NCBI RefSeq assembly: GCF_028476545.1
Contig: NW_026732993.1
Location: forward strand, 62,001 to 126,000
DNA: 64,000 nt
Direction of reading: 5' to 3'
DNA from: Physella acuta
Taxonomy: Eukaryota; Mollusca; Gastropoda; Physidae
The position numbers and the translations under genes were made by a program. The notes below the pieces were generated by a model. It worked only from the letters and a program-made list of their open reading frames with translations. It did not search any database and had not been told where the DNA came from. Positions 52,290-63,838 of the stretch are shown piece after piece (within the stretch, counting starts at the first letter, position 1; each line of letters opens with the position of its first letter).

Positions 52290-53858
52290 GGATGTCCACA
52301 TTGGGCCAACCCCCCCCCCTCCTCCTGTCCACACGCGTCCACAAAAGTCAATTTTTTGGACCCCCCCCCCCCCGTGTGGACGTCATAAATGGTGAAATAT
52401 GGTGGCTATAGGCCCCATTTATTAATTTAGACATTGATTTGGGTTTATTATTCAGTTATCTATAGCCTAATATTTGACACAAATATAATAATAAAAATTA
52501 TATATCACAGCATAAAACCTTAACAATGAGGCAAATTTTTCACTAGTCTCGGGCGATTTATGCACCTAAAAGTAATTTATGAAATATGATCATGTACGAG
52601 TACTGTACTTACCACCTACTACTACAGCACTAGGACCAGATCTCTAGAAGTAGATTCTAGATCTAGAAGCCACTAGAATTGATTCACTAGAAGGTATTGC
52701 ATATGTTAAATGTTTGTTATGTATACATTATACATTAAGTAATTATAAGTAAGACTAGATCTAGATCTAAATCTAAGTATTACAAATACAATACATTTAG
52801 TTAAATTTAGTATTTTTTTTTTTATTTACTATTTACATAACACAGATCTAGACTTAAAATATCTTAATCTAGAATAGGATCTACTAACTACTAGTCGCTA
52901 GTCTAATAACTTAATAAAATAAGTAAAACTAAAAAAAGGCCTAATAATACTACTAAGTTACTAACCACTAGTCTAGTAGATCTAAAATATTATTACTTAC
53001 TTAGTTAATACTAACTAATACTTAGACTTACGACTTAGCCTATTATTACGAAATAATTTGATGAGTCACTGAGACTGACATCATCTCGTAACATAATCAT
53101 GATGTCAGTTTTTTATATAGAGAGCTGCTGATCTAATCTAGAACTAGATTAGAATATTAAATTAATAGTAAACTAATATTATATATAATATTTAGATCTA
53201 GATCTATATCTAGATGCGGTAAACTGTGGGTCGACTGTAGTGTTGACTTTAGATTTTAGAATTAAGGGAGGCCTAATCTAAAAGTAATGCATAAATGTTA
53301 GGAGTAGTTTCCCTTTAATATTTATTCGCATAATTATTTTAAAAAACCTACTTTAGGTTATTTAAAGAATATTTTAGGGCCTACTGATAACAGGTGGATT
53401 CTAAATTTTAAAAAATAATATTTTAACCGATTGATCTAAATCTATTTGGATACGGGAAAGTAGTGAAAAAAATCAAATGAGATTTTGGTCCTTTTACACC
53501 TCCCTACTGACTCAGACGCTCAACGATTTTGTCGTTGAGATGTCCCACATGACGCTGTATAGTGTATTGTAATCGTGCAAGTAAATCTCGACGTTTTTAG
53601 TTTACACCTCCCCCATTCTGAGTTTTCTGTCTGTGTGTGTGTGCGCGTGCACGCATACATTGCATAGAACGGTAGAAAACAAATAAGTGTGTAAGGTCTT
53701 GTAGTCGTTTGTTTCCTTGAAATTAAATCAATACTACAGCTTCAAATGATTTTTTTTATTTAAAAAGGGTCCAACTCATAAGGGAGAGGGTACAGAACTG
53801 TAAGAACATGCTGCATTTAAATTAAAAAAAAACAACAAAAAAAAACTAGTGTCCCGTC
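52290..53858. other. Gene-free AT-rich stretch
   Basis: No conserved exon is seen. It holds C-run tracts near 52310 and 52360, dense TAGATCTAGATC motifs (52640-53220), an inverted pair ACTGACATCAT / ATGATGTCAGT at about 53068-53111, and the partial repeat at 53510-53680. Confidence 0.45.
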
Positions 53859-54059
53859 CAGAGTTTCTTCCAGGCATCTCTTCGGGGGGGCGAAGCCCCC
53901 CCGAAAAATTTTTACCGCCCCCCTGGAACGAAATGAAATTTATATAATTTATATAGAAAATATATACTTTTAACATTGTCCGCCCCCCCGAAGAAAGTTT
54001 ACCGCCCCCCCGAAGATTTCAAGTGCCCCCCCGGAGAAAAAAGTCTGGAAGAAACACTG
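53859..54059. mobile_element. hAT-type MITE, CAGTGTTTCTTCCAG family, copy 6
   Basis: Starts CAGAGTTTCTTCCAGGC and ends GTCTGGAAGAAACACTG, between exact 8-bp duplications GTCCCGTC (53851-53858 and 54060-54067). The G/C runs are short, so this copy shows the family's structure most clearly. It inserted at the left edge of the GGCGCC tandem array. Confidence 0.9.
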
Positions 54060-55182
54060 GTCCCGTCCCCGCGCATTGCTGCGGAGATAGAAGAAAGTCT
54101 GACGAAATATGTAAGAAAGGTTTCATCAATTCGTTACCAATCCTAAATTCTTAGACGTGTGACTTTGTTTTCTAAAACTGAGTTATTTAAATGTAACAAT
54201 ACCTGGGCTTGGATTATAAATATCGGGTCACGGGGTTTACCTACCATACGAAAGCCTTGAATGTACTTTAATCACACACCGTAATAGTGAGGTAGAATAC
54301 ACTACGGTGACCGCCCAGGTGTAGAGGGGCGCTCTCGAGAGCCCCCGGTTACACTACCACAGGGGCGCCGCGTACGGCCCCTCGCTGCTTAAAACTAACT
54401 AATGTAGGCGCCAAGGGCTCACAGGATAACCCAGGGCGCCAAATAGCACCCTGTCGAGGCGCCGGCAAAGGCGCCTGGTTCAATTTAGTGAACGACTGTA
54501 ACGCCCCATTTTATACATAGTCTATATCACTGTTTAGAACAAACGTAGGCGCCATTGCGCTCACGGGAAAGTCCAGGGCGCCAAATCGAAACTTGCAGAA
54601 GCGCCGGGTGTCGCGCCTGGTTCGATATAGCCAACGATTTTTGTTGCCCATTGTGTCTTTAGCGTATAGCTTGTTTTTAAACGAAAGTAGACGCCATATT
54701 GCTCGCGGGGTAGTCCGGGGCGCCGGCGGGTTTCAACCCTGAATATAGTTGTAGCCCTTACCCGCTATAAAGGACGTACGATTAACGGATGCCAAGTGCT
54801 AACATAGCCGCTCTGGAACTCTGGGCACCAAATTTTGTATTGACGAAAATCGCACCCCCCTAGGGCGCCCCAAATATCAAATTTTAATTATTTTTTTCAC
54901 AGAAACCTTCTCGGGAGCATTCTCATCAAATCCCCAAAGTTTAAAGGCACACGGATAAACGGTGTCGATCCACATCCGACTTTTACCTACACTACCGAAA
55001 TAATGAGGTAGAACACACTTCGGTGACCGCCTATCTGTCAGGGATGTAGAGGGGCGCTCTCGGAAGCCCCCGATTACACTACCGAAGACGCTCCGCGTAT
55101 GGCCCCCTGGCTCCTTAAAACTAACTTAGACGCCATAGTGCTCACACAGGAAAACCCAAAGCGCTAAATAGCTTTCTGAAAC

Positions 55183-55210
55183 AATGATGCAATCTGCAGA
55201 TTGCATCATT
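55183..55210. other. Perfect 28-bp palindrome
   Basis: AATGATGCAATCTG followed immediately by its exact inverse, with no loop. The right arm plus flank (TTGCATCATTCGC..AAAGTGAC) recurs at about 55375-55396, so it is part of a duplicated block in the array. Confidence 0.85.
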
Positions 55211-55877
55211 CGCTAAAGTGACACAAATCAACAGGATTTTTTCTTTAACACGTAGAAAAAAAAATATTTGACGTGTTATAAACATCAGTGTGACTTATGC
55301 AATTTGTTAGCGTTACTAATAGTGTATTTTTTTTAGAAGCTCGTCTCAATTTCTGATTAAAAATAGATTCTAATTGCATCATTCGCAAAGTGACAAAACT
55401 GTTTGGATTTTTGTACGGACAAAAGGAAACAACCCAGTTAATAATCTAACCTTAGTTAATTTTACTGATTATTTAAAAAAATGTATTACTGGGCCCTCAG
55501 CGGCCCATGTGAGCATTTGGGGGCCGAAACTGAAATTTTTGCTCGCAACCAAATCGCACCCTACCAGGGCGCCGGCGGATACGCCTGATTTAATTTAGTG
55601 AGCGAATAATAAAAAAAAAGTTTTTTTTTACAGAGACCTCACCGAAGTGCTCTAATCAACTCCCCAAAGTTTGATGGCGATCAGATGAACGGTGTCAAAC
55701 CGCAATCGACTTTCATTTTTATATACCGTATTTAGAGAAAATCTCACCCTCCTGGGGCGCCGCCCTTGCGAAATAAATTTTTTTCTACAGAAACCTCACC
55801 TGGAGTGGTCTAATCAACTCCTCAAAGTTTGATGGCGGTGTGAAACCGCAATCGACTTTTATTTCTATATACCGTAT

Positions 55878-56258
55878 GGGGTCGTCCATAAATGACGTCA
55901 CACTAGTAGGGGGAGGGGGGGGGCGTAATTTTGTGACGGTGTGTGATGAGGGGGAGGGGTTCAGATGGTGTGACGTCACACTTTTGCATTATAAAAAGTA
56001 ATGTTAGAAAACAAGTTTTAGCCTTTATTTCGCGTTTTACAAAACGGTTTTAATAAATTGTAATAGGAATTGATCAAAATACTCTGAAAAATAGTTCTGA
56101 CAAGATTTTGGAAAAATATCGATGTTTTAAGAAAAATTCAACTGCCATTTTGCAGACTGAGTTGTGACGTCATTTTTGAGGGGGGGGGTCTGGCTTTTTG
56201 TGACGATATGTGAGGTAAAAATCGTCAAAAAAGCGTGACGTCATTTATGGATGACCCC
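55878..56258. mobile_element. MITE, GGGGTCGTCC family, copy 5, with 3-bp target duplication
   Basis: Starts GGGGTCGTCCATAAATGACG and ends CGTCATTTATGGATGACCCC, a perfect inverse save for one G/A. It interrupts an array unit: ...ATACCGTAT on the left, TATGTAGAG... on the right, so TAT was duplicated. This is the best-delimited copy of the family. A 3-bp duplication fits PIF/Harbinger-like elements (inference). Confidence 0.88.
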
Positions 56259-56919
56259 TATGTAGAGTAGAGAAAAATCGCACCCTCCCGGGTCGCTACC
56301 CTTGGGAAGTTAACAGTTTTTTTTTCAGAACCCTTCCATGGAGTGTTCTAATCATCTCCCCAGTTTCATGTTACACGGATGAACGGTGTCGAAACGCATC
56401 GGATTTTTATTTTTTATATACCGTATATAGAGAAAAAAACAATTCGCACACTACCGGGGCGCCACCCATGCGAATTTGAAAAAAAAATTTCCCAGCAGAA
56501 ACCTCCACAGGAGTATTCTCAACAACTTCCCAAAGTTTCACGGCGGTGTGATGAGAGCTGTAGTAATGCATAAAAGACAGACAGACCTACATAGCTTTTA
56601 TATATATATAGATAGATGACATTTAATAAGGGTCGGTTAACTTAAAGAGTGTAACAGTTTCAATGTTGCTTTCTCTTTCAGACATTTCTTCCTGGGAGAC
56701 ACGTTTGTAAATTTAAACGCAACAGTTAATTCTCCAGTCAATTTGTTCAGAGTTTAGAAATTTCTGTGTGGTGAATTCAACTGGTCTTGTTTTTCCATTT
56801 CATTATTTGTTTACCGTAAAGCCTATGTTATATTTTCAAGTGAGTCTAAGTTGAATAGCAGAAAGAAATTTAGCGTTTAAATGTTGGCGAATTTTTTATG
56901 GAAAACCAAATGTACCCCG

Positions 56920-57050
56920 TTGAACTCTTTCCCTAATGTAAGTCAGGTCCCCATCAGAGCTGGGTGAACTCAGAGACTTGAACTCAGGATTTGAACATGA
57001 GACTTTTGGTTTAGCAACCGTATGCACTACTATGCAACCATGGCGTCCCA
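56920..57050 (-). mobile_element. SINE remnant
   Basis: Reverse-strand head region: CCCTAATGTAAGTCAGGTCC, CAGAGCTGGGTGAACTC and GGATTTGAACATGAGAC (degraded B box), ending GGCGTCCCATAC. The rest of the SINE is missing. Confidence 0.68.
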
Positions 57051-57240
57051 TACTTTTTAGCATACTTAATAACTCTCACAAATGAAAGTGTTTAAATGTA
57101 AAAAAATCTGTCACAATGATAAATATTTTATTTTTGATTTCTGTGTTCACAGTTGGTTTATATATGTGAGGACCATCTGTTTCTAGTAAAGAGATTACCT
57201 ATGCAATACAAGCATCCTATTAAGCCCTTACAAAGTATAG

Positions 57241-57425
57241 CAGAGGCATAGCAAGGGGGGGGGGGGGGGGGGCAGGGGGACGACGACATATGTCCCCGGG
57301 CGCCAACCTTAGGGGCACGCCAAATTGAAAGTTTGAGGAGGGGGGTGCAAATGAAAAGTTTAGGGGGGGGGGGTTGCAAATCGAAAGTTTGTCCCCGGGC
57401 GCTGGGAAGGGTCGCTACGCCTCTG
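57241..57425. mobile_element. hAT-type MITE, GGCGTAGCG family, copy 7
   Basis: Starts CAGAGGCATAGCAAGG and ends GTCGCTACGCCTCTG, between near-identical 8-bp flanks AAGTATAG and GAGTATAG (57233-57240 and 57426-57433). Interior GTGCAAAT...AAAGTTT repeats as in copies 2 and 3. Confidence 0.82.
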
Positions 57426-57433
57426 GAGTATAG

Positions 57434-58374
57434 TCAGATAATACCAACAAGTTCTACATATTACATTACATTTCTTAATACTATATAGAGTATACAGCTG
57501 TGACTGTAAATAAATCAATATACCTTTACAAAATTACAGCCATGAATTAGCATGGTACTGCATAAATTATAATCTTTATTCATGAATTGATTTACCTAGT
57601 GTTAGTTAATGTCAAAGATCCTTTACATAGTCTTAACTTAACTTTACGAAAGTTACAGGCTGTTATTGAGTGTGTGTTGCAAGCTTTGAATTGAAACAGC
57701 AACTCATTTTCATAAAAACATCTTCCACAGTTTGAAGATCGGACCTTACATTTAAACACATTTTGATTTCTTAAAATAAAGCTGATTTTTTAAAATTCCG
57801 TTTTAATTCCAACAAACCTAGAATTAATCCATAAAAAATATGGCTACTTTATTATATTACTATTACACATGAACTAAAATTTTCTCTAGGAAAAAAAAGT
57901 CAAATTTAAAAAAAGACAAGAGAACATTTATTTCAAGTAAATCAATTACAGCTCAAACAAATACATTTGTATCCTGGTCAGATCATAGTAGAAACCAGAA
58001 AATTATTTTAATTTAAATAATGTACATTAAATTCACTCAGTCATTCTAAGCATTACAACATACATTCTTTTATCATTTTAACACATGTAAAATCAACCGC
58101 ATAATGAAAAAATATTAACAGAAAAGGACATTAAATCCTTAATTTGAATACAAATTTGATAACTACATGTGGTAGGCCTAGCTTTTTATAATGAACATAG
58201 TTTTATAGAAATAAATCTTAAAGAAAATGAGTAGACATATAAGCTAATTTCAACTGCAAATAATGAACAGTAGAAGAATAAATCTTGGTTGAAATTTTGT
58301 GTAATTCTGCAAGTTCATTTCTCCATTTTTAGCTCATGCATGCATCACAATCACAGCGCTGTTTTGTAAATTCT
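57434..58374. other. AT-rich stretch, probably COA3 3' untranslated region in part
   Basis: No other exon or repeat is recognised. The part near 58374 should be the COA3 3' untranslated region; no single poly(A) signal stands out. Confidence 0.4.
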
Positions 58375-61300
58375 TCATTCTGGGACTTTATCAAAAGCTT
58401 CCATCAATTTTGTTTGCTTTACTGACAACATTGTATATGCATCTAATGAAAGTTAAAGGAAATAACATACAAAACAAAAATAATTTAAAATAAATAGTTA
58501 TTCCAGTGTATACAAACTTTACATGCAGTACATTTAACGAATAATGGGTTATTGGACTGTTGTTCCCAGATGATATTTATTTTGCCTTAAGTTTAAAATG
58601 GTAATTTGATAGTTGGCTGGAGATAGTTTGGATTGGATGTCTATTCCCTGTCTACTGTATTAAAATTGAAAATAGATTATTCACAGTCAACTTAAAATAG
58701 GCCAGATATTCCTATTACCAATAGCCAATTCTGCGACCCATATGGAAAAGTTCAGCCATCTCCATTACCACAAAAATTAGGATATTTAACTCAAATGTCA
58801 AGGCAGTTCTGCTGTATGGAGCAGAGACATGGAGAGTCTCCAAAGCAAGCACAGCAAAGATACAGACCTTCATGAACAGATGCCTTAGAGAGATATTGAA
58901 ACTGAGATGGGAGGACAAAGTGCAGAACATAGAACTATGGAGGAAAGCTAGGCAGGAGCCTATGGGTGTGCAAATAAGAAGGAGGAAGTGGCGCTGGGTG
59001 GGTCACACGATGCGAAAGGCTTACCCTAATGTTACACGCCAAGCGCTTGAGTGGAACCGCCAGGGAAACCGGAAGAGAGGGCGCCCAAGACAGACCTGGA
59101 GGCGGAGTCTTCTTGAAGAACTGAAGCCAGCAGGGATGTCTTGGGAGATGACAAAATTAATAGCCGGTGATCGGAAGAAATGAAAGGAAATGGTGGAGGC
59201 CCTATGTTCCATAAGGAGCAAAGATGACTAAGTCAAAGTCAAAAGTCAATTGTATACAAGGCCAGCCTAAATTAAAATGGTTGTTTAATTTATATACTTA
59301 TACTATATTTCAATTTAAAAAATACCAATGGGGGAGAATGTTTACACCGGTGTCTGATAATGGAATCTTCTTTAAAAAAGGGGTGTTAGGTTACTGGTAG
59401 TTAACTAAAGATTGTAGGAAAAAAAGTCACAGGAAAAAAAAACACAGAAAAAAAGTCACAGGAAAAAAAGTCACAAATATATATTTGCATGATATTTGTT
59501 AATACTTTTATGTATTAAATATTTAGAGAGTGCAAATTAACTTAAGATTAATTAAATGTAATGTAATGTGTGTAGGCTGTATACGCATAAGAATTTTTAT
59601 AATTCATCTAAAAATATGTATTATGAAGTATGTAGATTGTAATTATTTTAAACTTAAGATTTATTAGCATTTAATAGAATGCCCCAAAGTCCACGTTTTT
59701 CATCGTGTTTTTTTTTTAAATACCAATATTAAATTACCGTGAAATGGTAAGTTCATCTGACTTGCTGCCCTCAACTCATGGCAACAATAGTTATGTTTAG
59801 TTCAACCTCCTTTACTGTCTACATTTATCACGCTCATTACATAACAAAACTTAGGATCAAAACAGAAAGCCGACAAGGTTCAAAGACTGTCATTGACAAT
59901 TAACGTCAACAACACAAAATATTTTCGGACAATGCCTACTGAGGAGAGGCCGACCAGAGAATAGCCTACGGCTAAATGTGCCTAAATTTCTTTTATAATT
60001 AACTTTTGTACCGCGTATTTAACTAAATACGTAACAAAAGTTGAGATTGTTGTGTTAATTATCTTAGAGTATTTTTTACTTACAATTGTTATAAATCATA
60101 ATGCTTTTAACGTCTATAAATAATTTATGCTATCAAAAAAATACAACCCACAACAATAAACATACAAAATTTTACAATTCTTAACAAATTAATAAAAATA
60201 TTTCTAAAAAGATTTTTGTGACTTTTTTTCTGTGACTTTATTTCCGATATAATTTTTCCACTGTGACTTTTTTTCTGTGACTTTTTTTCCTAGCAAAAAC
60301 TGTGACTTTTTTTCCTGTGACTTTTTTTCCGTTCACATAACTAAATACACACATGGCTGACTAATGTCAATGCTAACCCTGTCCCTAACCCAACCCTGGT
60401 CCTACCATACATCTAACCCTAATTTCTGACCATAAAATTAGTTGAGATTAAAATACTACTGACAACCCAACACCCCTTTTTTTTAAAGAAGATTCCATTA
60501 TTGGACACAGGTATCTATAATAATCCCTTTGGGGGATTTTAAAATTTAAATTATTTCAGTCCATTAAACTAATTTTCTACAAATGCAACATACCCCTGTC
60601 TCTGCCAATACAACTATATAACACCACTGCTATTATTGCCTTTTACCTATCACATTATTAATTTATTATCATGCAAAAAGTTAGGGTGTTGCATAAGCTT
60701 TTAAACTTAGGCCTAATTATTAATTAATTAGGCCTATTGTTCAAGTTGACTTTGTAACATTTAAAAACTAAATTTATTTACCTTTAATTTGATAGGCCCT
60801 ACCAATTTTATTTATCAAAGTTAATCGGTTAGCAACCGACCACGCCTCCAAGTTAGCGGGTAATAGTAATACTACACTGAATTACATCATTCATTCTCGT
60901 TTATACTTCACAACTAGATCTAGCTTGTAGAATGTTGTAGATGATCTACACTAAACTGACACTACAGTTAGTAGTTTAGTAGGCTTACTAGAGGAGCTTA
61001 CACTTTTCGGACACACATAGCGAAAAAACGCAACGTAAAAATTCCATGCGGTCTCATTCAGTAACCGCTTAACATAGAAAACAAAAAAAAGTATCATATC
61101 TATCCGCAACCATTCTACTTTAATAATGTGTGTGTCATTTTGTATTCATACGCATAGAACTTAAGCTATTCTTGTTATAGTGACTGGGGGGTCTTAACGT
61201 GTGTTCGAACACATGTAATACAGTTTTACATGTGTTCGGACACCTTTACCCGTCATCGGACATAGCACTTTTTGTTCATTTAGAATAATTTAAAGTCAAT

Positions 61301-62378
61301 TTAATGAATAAAAACATATATTATATGCATGTATATTGTGTTATTGATTGTTTGTGAGGTAATTTTAATAGTATAAAACCTTTTTCCCACACTCCCAAAG
61401 TTCATCCCATTCAGCCATTGCGGCTCGCGCAGTACGCTGCTAAGCCAGCCAGGTCACATGATTCCCCCTCCTCTTTCGCATTCCACTGCCTTCTTGACCT
61501 TATTTTGACCCTTTCCCTTCAATAACCAGCCCCTTTTATGCTCTAAATTCTTATTTAGTAATATTTTTGTGTTGCTGTCCGCTCCCATGTAAGGCCAAAT
61601 AAGTTAGCGAACACCCCTTTTTTATTGTTCAAGCACAAAAAAAACCCATTAACCTTGACATTTACGATGTTCCATACATATATAGAAGCTATTTATAGTG
61701 TAACCTTTTAGCTAAGCATTGATTGGTTCAAGTTTTGCCCCTAAGTCCAACCCTAGGTCACTTCATCCGGCTGGTGTAAAAATAGAAATGTGCGTACCAT
61801 GCAACGTTAAAAAATTTCTAAAAATAACTCTTGAGAAAGGAAACGGAAGTACTTGACACGGAAGTGTTCATAAATGAACAGTTTACGTGCAGGCGCCGTG
61901 GTTTCGCGTGAGACATGCTAATTAAAGTTTCTATGAGCCAAAAACCGACGAAGTGTTCGCTCCTACGTAATTTTTGGTGTGTGTCCGAAAAGTGTAAACT
62001 CCTCTAGAGATTCATTAGCCTATTTATTTAAAATAATATAGGCCTAAAATTAAAAATGAATGAAAATGAAGGTAAAGCCGCTAAACAGCGGCCAAACAGT
62101 TAGTAGATCTAATCTAGTAAAAGTAAACTTTTTAAAGTAAAACCCAAAACTAAAAAAAAAGAAAGCAAAGTTGTTGACTGTTGTAACTTTGTAAGGATAC
62201 AAATTCCAATTACACTGCCCGTCAAAACAAGACCAACAAGTTTATTTTTTCCTTTTAATGCAATAAGCTGCTTCCCTTTTCTGGAGTTTAGGCTTTCTGC
62301 TTTGCTAATAAATAATTTTTCGAACTTAGTTGCTGCTATGTCGTTGCCGACCTTCGATGTTTTGTTGATGTCAGCCAT
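58375..62378 (-). CDS. COA3: Cytochrome c oxidase assembly factor 3, 2 exons, 81 aa
   Basis: A small inner mitochondrial membrane protein that binds newly made COX1 at the start of complex IV assembly. Exon 1 (62378-62201) starts MADINKTSK and runs through KGKNKLVGLVL into the transmembrane helix TGSVIGI. Exon 2 (58442-58375) follows a TTCATTAG acceptor; joined in phase it completes Tyr and gives AYTMLSVKQTKLMEAFDKV, then PE-stop. The helix followed by YxYTxxxVKQ is the family hallmark (human YGYTFYSISQE), and 81 residues is a normal invertebrate length. The longer open frame at exon 1 that runs through the donor adds an unrelated hydrophobic tail and is rejected. The intron is 3,758 bp and packed with mobile DNA, although the whole coding sequence is only 246 bp. 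Confidence 0.82.
58781..59235 (+). mobile_element. LINE fragment, 3' end, long open stretch
   Basis: An open frame of about 135 codons encodes VLLYGAETWRVSK, FMNRCLREILKLRWEDK, RRRKWRWVGHTMRK and NVTRQALEWNRQGNRKRGRP, then RQTWRRSLLEE, the C-terminal region of a LINE polyprotein. It is the same family as 43590 but much less decayed, 5'-truncated, and antisense within the COA3 intron. The last part reads SIRSKDD-stop, the usual end of this protein. Confidence 0.85.
59344..60512. mobile_element. Short inverted-repeat transposon, copy B, split by another element
   Basis: Ends match copy A (24959-25194): left GGTGTCTGATAATGGAATC with TTTAAAAAAGGGGTGTTAGG, right the inverse with an extra T or two. 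The middle again has TGCTAACCCTGTCCCTAACC. Without the 928-bp insertion at 59410-60337 and its duplication, it would be about 230 bp, like copy A. Confidence 0.85.
59410..60337. mobile_element. Nested 928-bp element with GGAAAAAAAGTCACAG repeats at both ends
   Basis: Flanked by the exact 8-bp duplication TAACTAAA (59402-59409 and 60338-60345). The same site is unbroken in copy A. The left end has four tandem GAAAAAAAGTCACAG-type units; the right end has six of the inverse CTGTGACTTTTTTTCC. The middle is AT-rich non-coding. An 8-bp duplication suggests a hAT- or P-like transposase in trans; the family is unknown. Confidence 0.88.
60991..62004. mobile_element. 1.0-kb element with inverted ends and TA flanks
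   Basis: Left GAGGAGCTTACACTTTTCGG then ACACACA, right the inverse with one change, and TA immediately outside both (60989-60990, 62005-62006). TTCGGACAC-type motifs also occur inside at 61204, 61236 and 61254. No open transposase frame. TA duplication suggests a Tc1/mariner-like non-autonomous element. It lies in the COA3 intron 197 bp from exon 1. Confidence 0.78.
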
Positions 62379-62801
62379 GACTTATAATTAAATTATTATC
62401 GGAAATTTGTGCTTTCAGTAAGACTATCAATATTTTGTACTTGTTTTACTTTTCGGTTTTTAGTTATTTAATGATTGGCAAAAATATAACTAGCAGTAGT
62501 AGCAGGCCTATGAGTATGATTATACTACACGATTTAATTTAGAATTAGTAGAATCTACATCTAGTCATTAAAACTATTTAATACAACTGGTAAAATATTA
62601 TTAATAGGTCTATTAACCTTATTCAGAAACTGAAAATTATAAAATCTAGATGATCTAGATTAGAGTTCAAGTAATAAGTAATAACCTAATAAAAGTGTGT
62701 AAACGTTAAGAATATTTGTTTAAACAACTGATCTAGTCTAGATCTATGAAAAGATGAAATTATCGTTAGTCATGAGAGTATGCGAGTGTTAAGTACAATT
62801 T

Positions 62802-63000
62802 GGGGTCGCCTATAAATGACGCCACAGTTATGAGAGATAAAGGGGTGACGTAGCGTAATGAGAGGGGGGGGGGGGGGGGGGGCTAAGAAAGTGCGACGTG
62901 CCAATTTTGTGTTTTAAAAGGTTTTTTTTGACGATGCGTGGCTATGTAGATTGTAGACGTCGGATCGACAAAATGTCTTGAAGTCATTTGTGGACGACCT
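62802..63000. mobile_element. MITE, GGGGTCGTCC family, decayed copy 6
   Basis: GGGGTCGCCTATAAATGACG on the left and AGTCATTTGTGGACGACC on the right, with a shortened G-rich interior. It is the most diverged copy here, 5' of the COA3 start codon. Confidence 0.65.
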
Positions 63001-63249
63001 TCTCCCCCCCCCCCCCCATATACCGAAAGTCAAATATAACAAAATAAAAGAAACTTCCAATAAAATGATGTAATTCACTTTATTTATTTATTTCTTTTTA
63101 AATAAAACGAAAGCAAAATTCATCTGCCAACAGGCAGTAATTAACCCCAAATGTAATCTAGCAATGGTATTTTGTTTCACTGAGAAAGAATATTTAGCCT
63201 ACAAACTATTCGGAGATTAAAATAAACTGCGTTGGCGTTGATAATATCA

Positions 63250-63670
63250 ATAATATCTATATATATAATTCTCTTCTTGGAGACGCTAGAAAACAAGCTG
63301 TAAGCGCGCTCCCTACCACCCCAACCCTACATGGTCTGGTGAGCTGTGGTTCACGCTAAATTTTTACAATCGTAGAGCCGGGTTTAGTGACGGTTACTAG
63401 GGGCAGATAATTTAGTTTGAAACGATTTTAAACTTAGGGGAGGTAACTAAGAGGAGGCTGCTTTCAGGGGGGGGGGGGGTGTAGGGTAGGGGTTGGGAGA
63501 AAGGAGGGTGGGGGTAGTATCGTCCTTAACGACCTACTGATAGTGTTTTAAAGCAAATATTTTCAGTGGCAGCATTGGTACTGTCGAATTCACAAATTAT
63601 GAATTACTGAAAAGTAGAAAATAAAACAACAAAATAGCGGCGTATGATATGCCGCGGGTCGGCTCGTAGT
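63250..63670. repeat. Dispersed repeat, ACCCGCG family, copy 2 (inverse of 43050)
   Basis: Runs from TATATATATAATTCTCTTCT to GCCGCGGGTCGGCTCGTAG. On the reverse strand it is colinear with 43050-43450 but has a longer G/C-run middle. No coding capacity. Confidence 0.68.
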
Positions 63671-63838
63671 CTATATCATAGTTAGCAGAGACGCTAAGCC
63701 TTCTTATTATTAGTATAATTTTAATCAAAGAGCTGAAACATTAGTTCTACTGTTTTTTTCAAACAAGTCGCGACGAAGAATAGGTTATTTTTTTTAAAAA
63801 ATGTAACATTAGCTCTAAACTAAAGTTGTAATTGGGGG

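Larger units (their letters stand above)
54060..56615. repeat. GGCGCC-rich tandem array, 130-170 bp units
   Basis: The left half repeats a unit with TAGGCGCCATTGCGCTCAC then CAGGGCGCCAAAT (54413, 54547, 54689, 55129). The right half repeats a unit with CACCCTCCTGGGGCGCC, CAGAAACCTCACC, CCCCAAAGTTTGATGGCG, GAACGGTGTCGAAACGCA and TATATACCGTAT (about 54840, 55555, 55745, 56275, 56455). It ends in a GACAGACAGACCTACATAG and TATATATATAGAT tail, as some non-LTR element 3' ends do. A MITE (55878-56258) splits one unit. No coding frame. Confidence 0.72.

Noticed and set aside
62109-62378. An 89-residue single-exon protein at the COA3 start
   Set aside because: The first 59 codons are COA3 exon 1; the rest is intron read through a GTATCC donor. 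The spliced product matches the family C-terminus.
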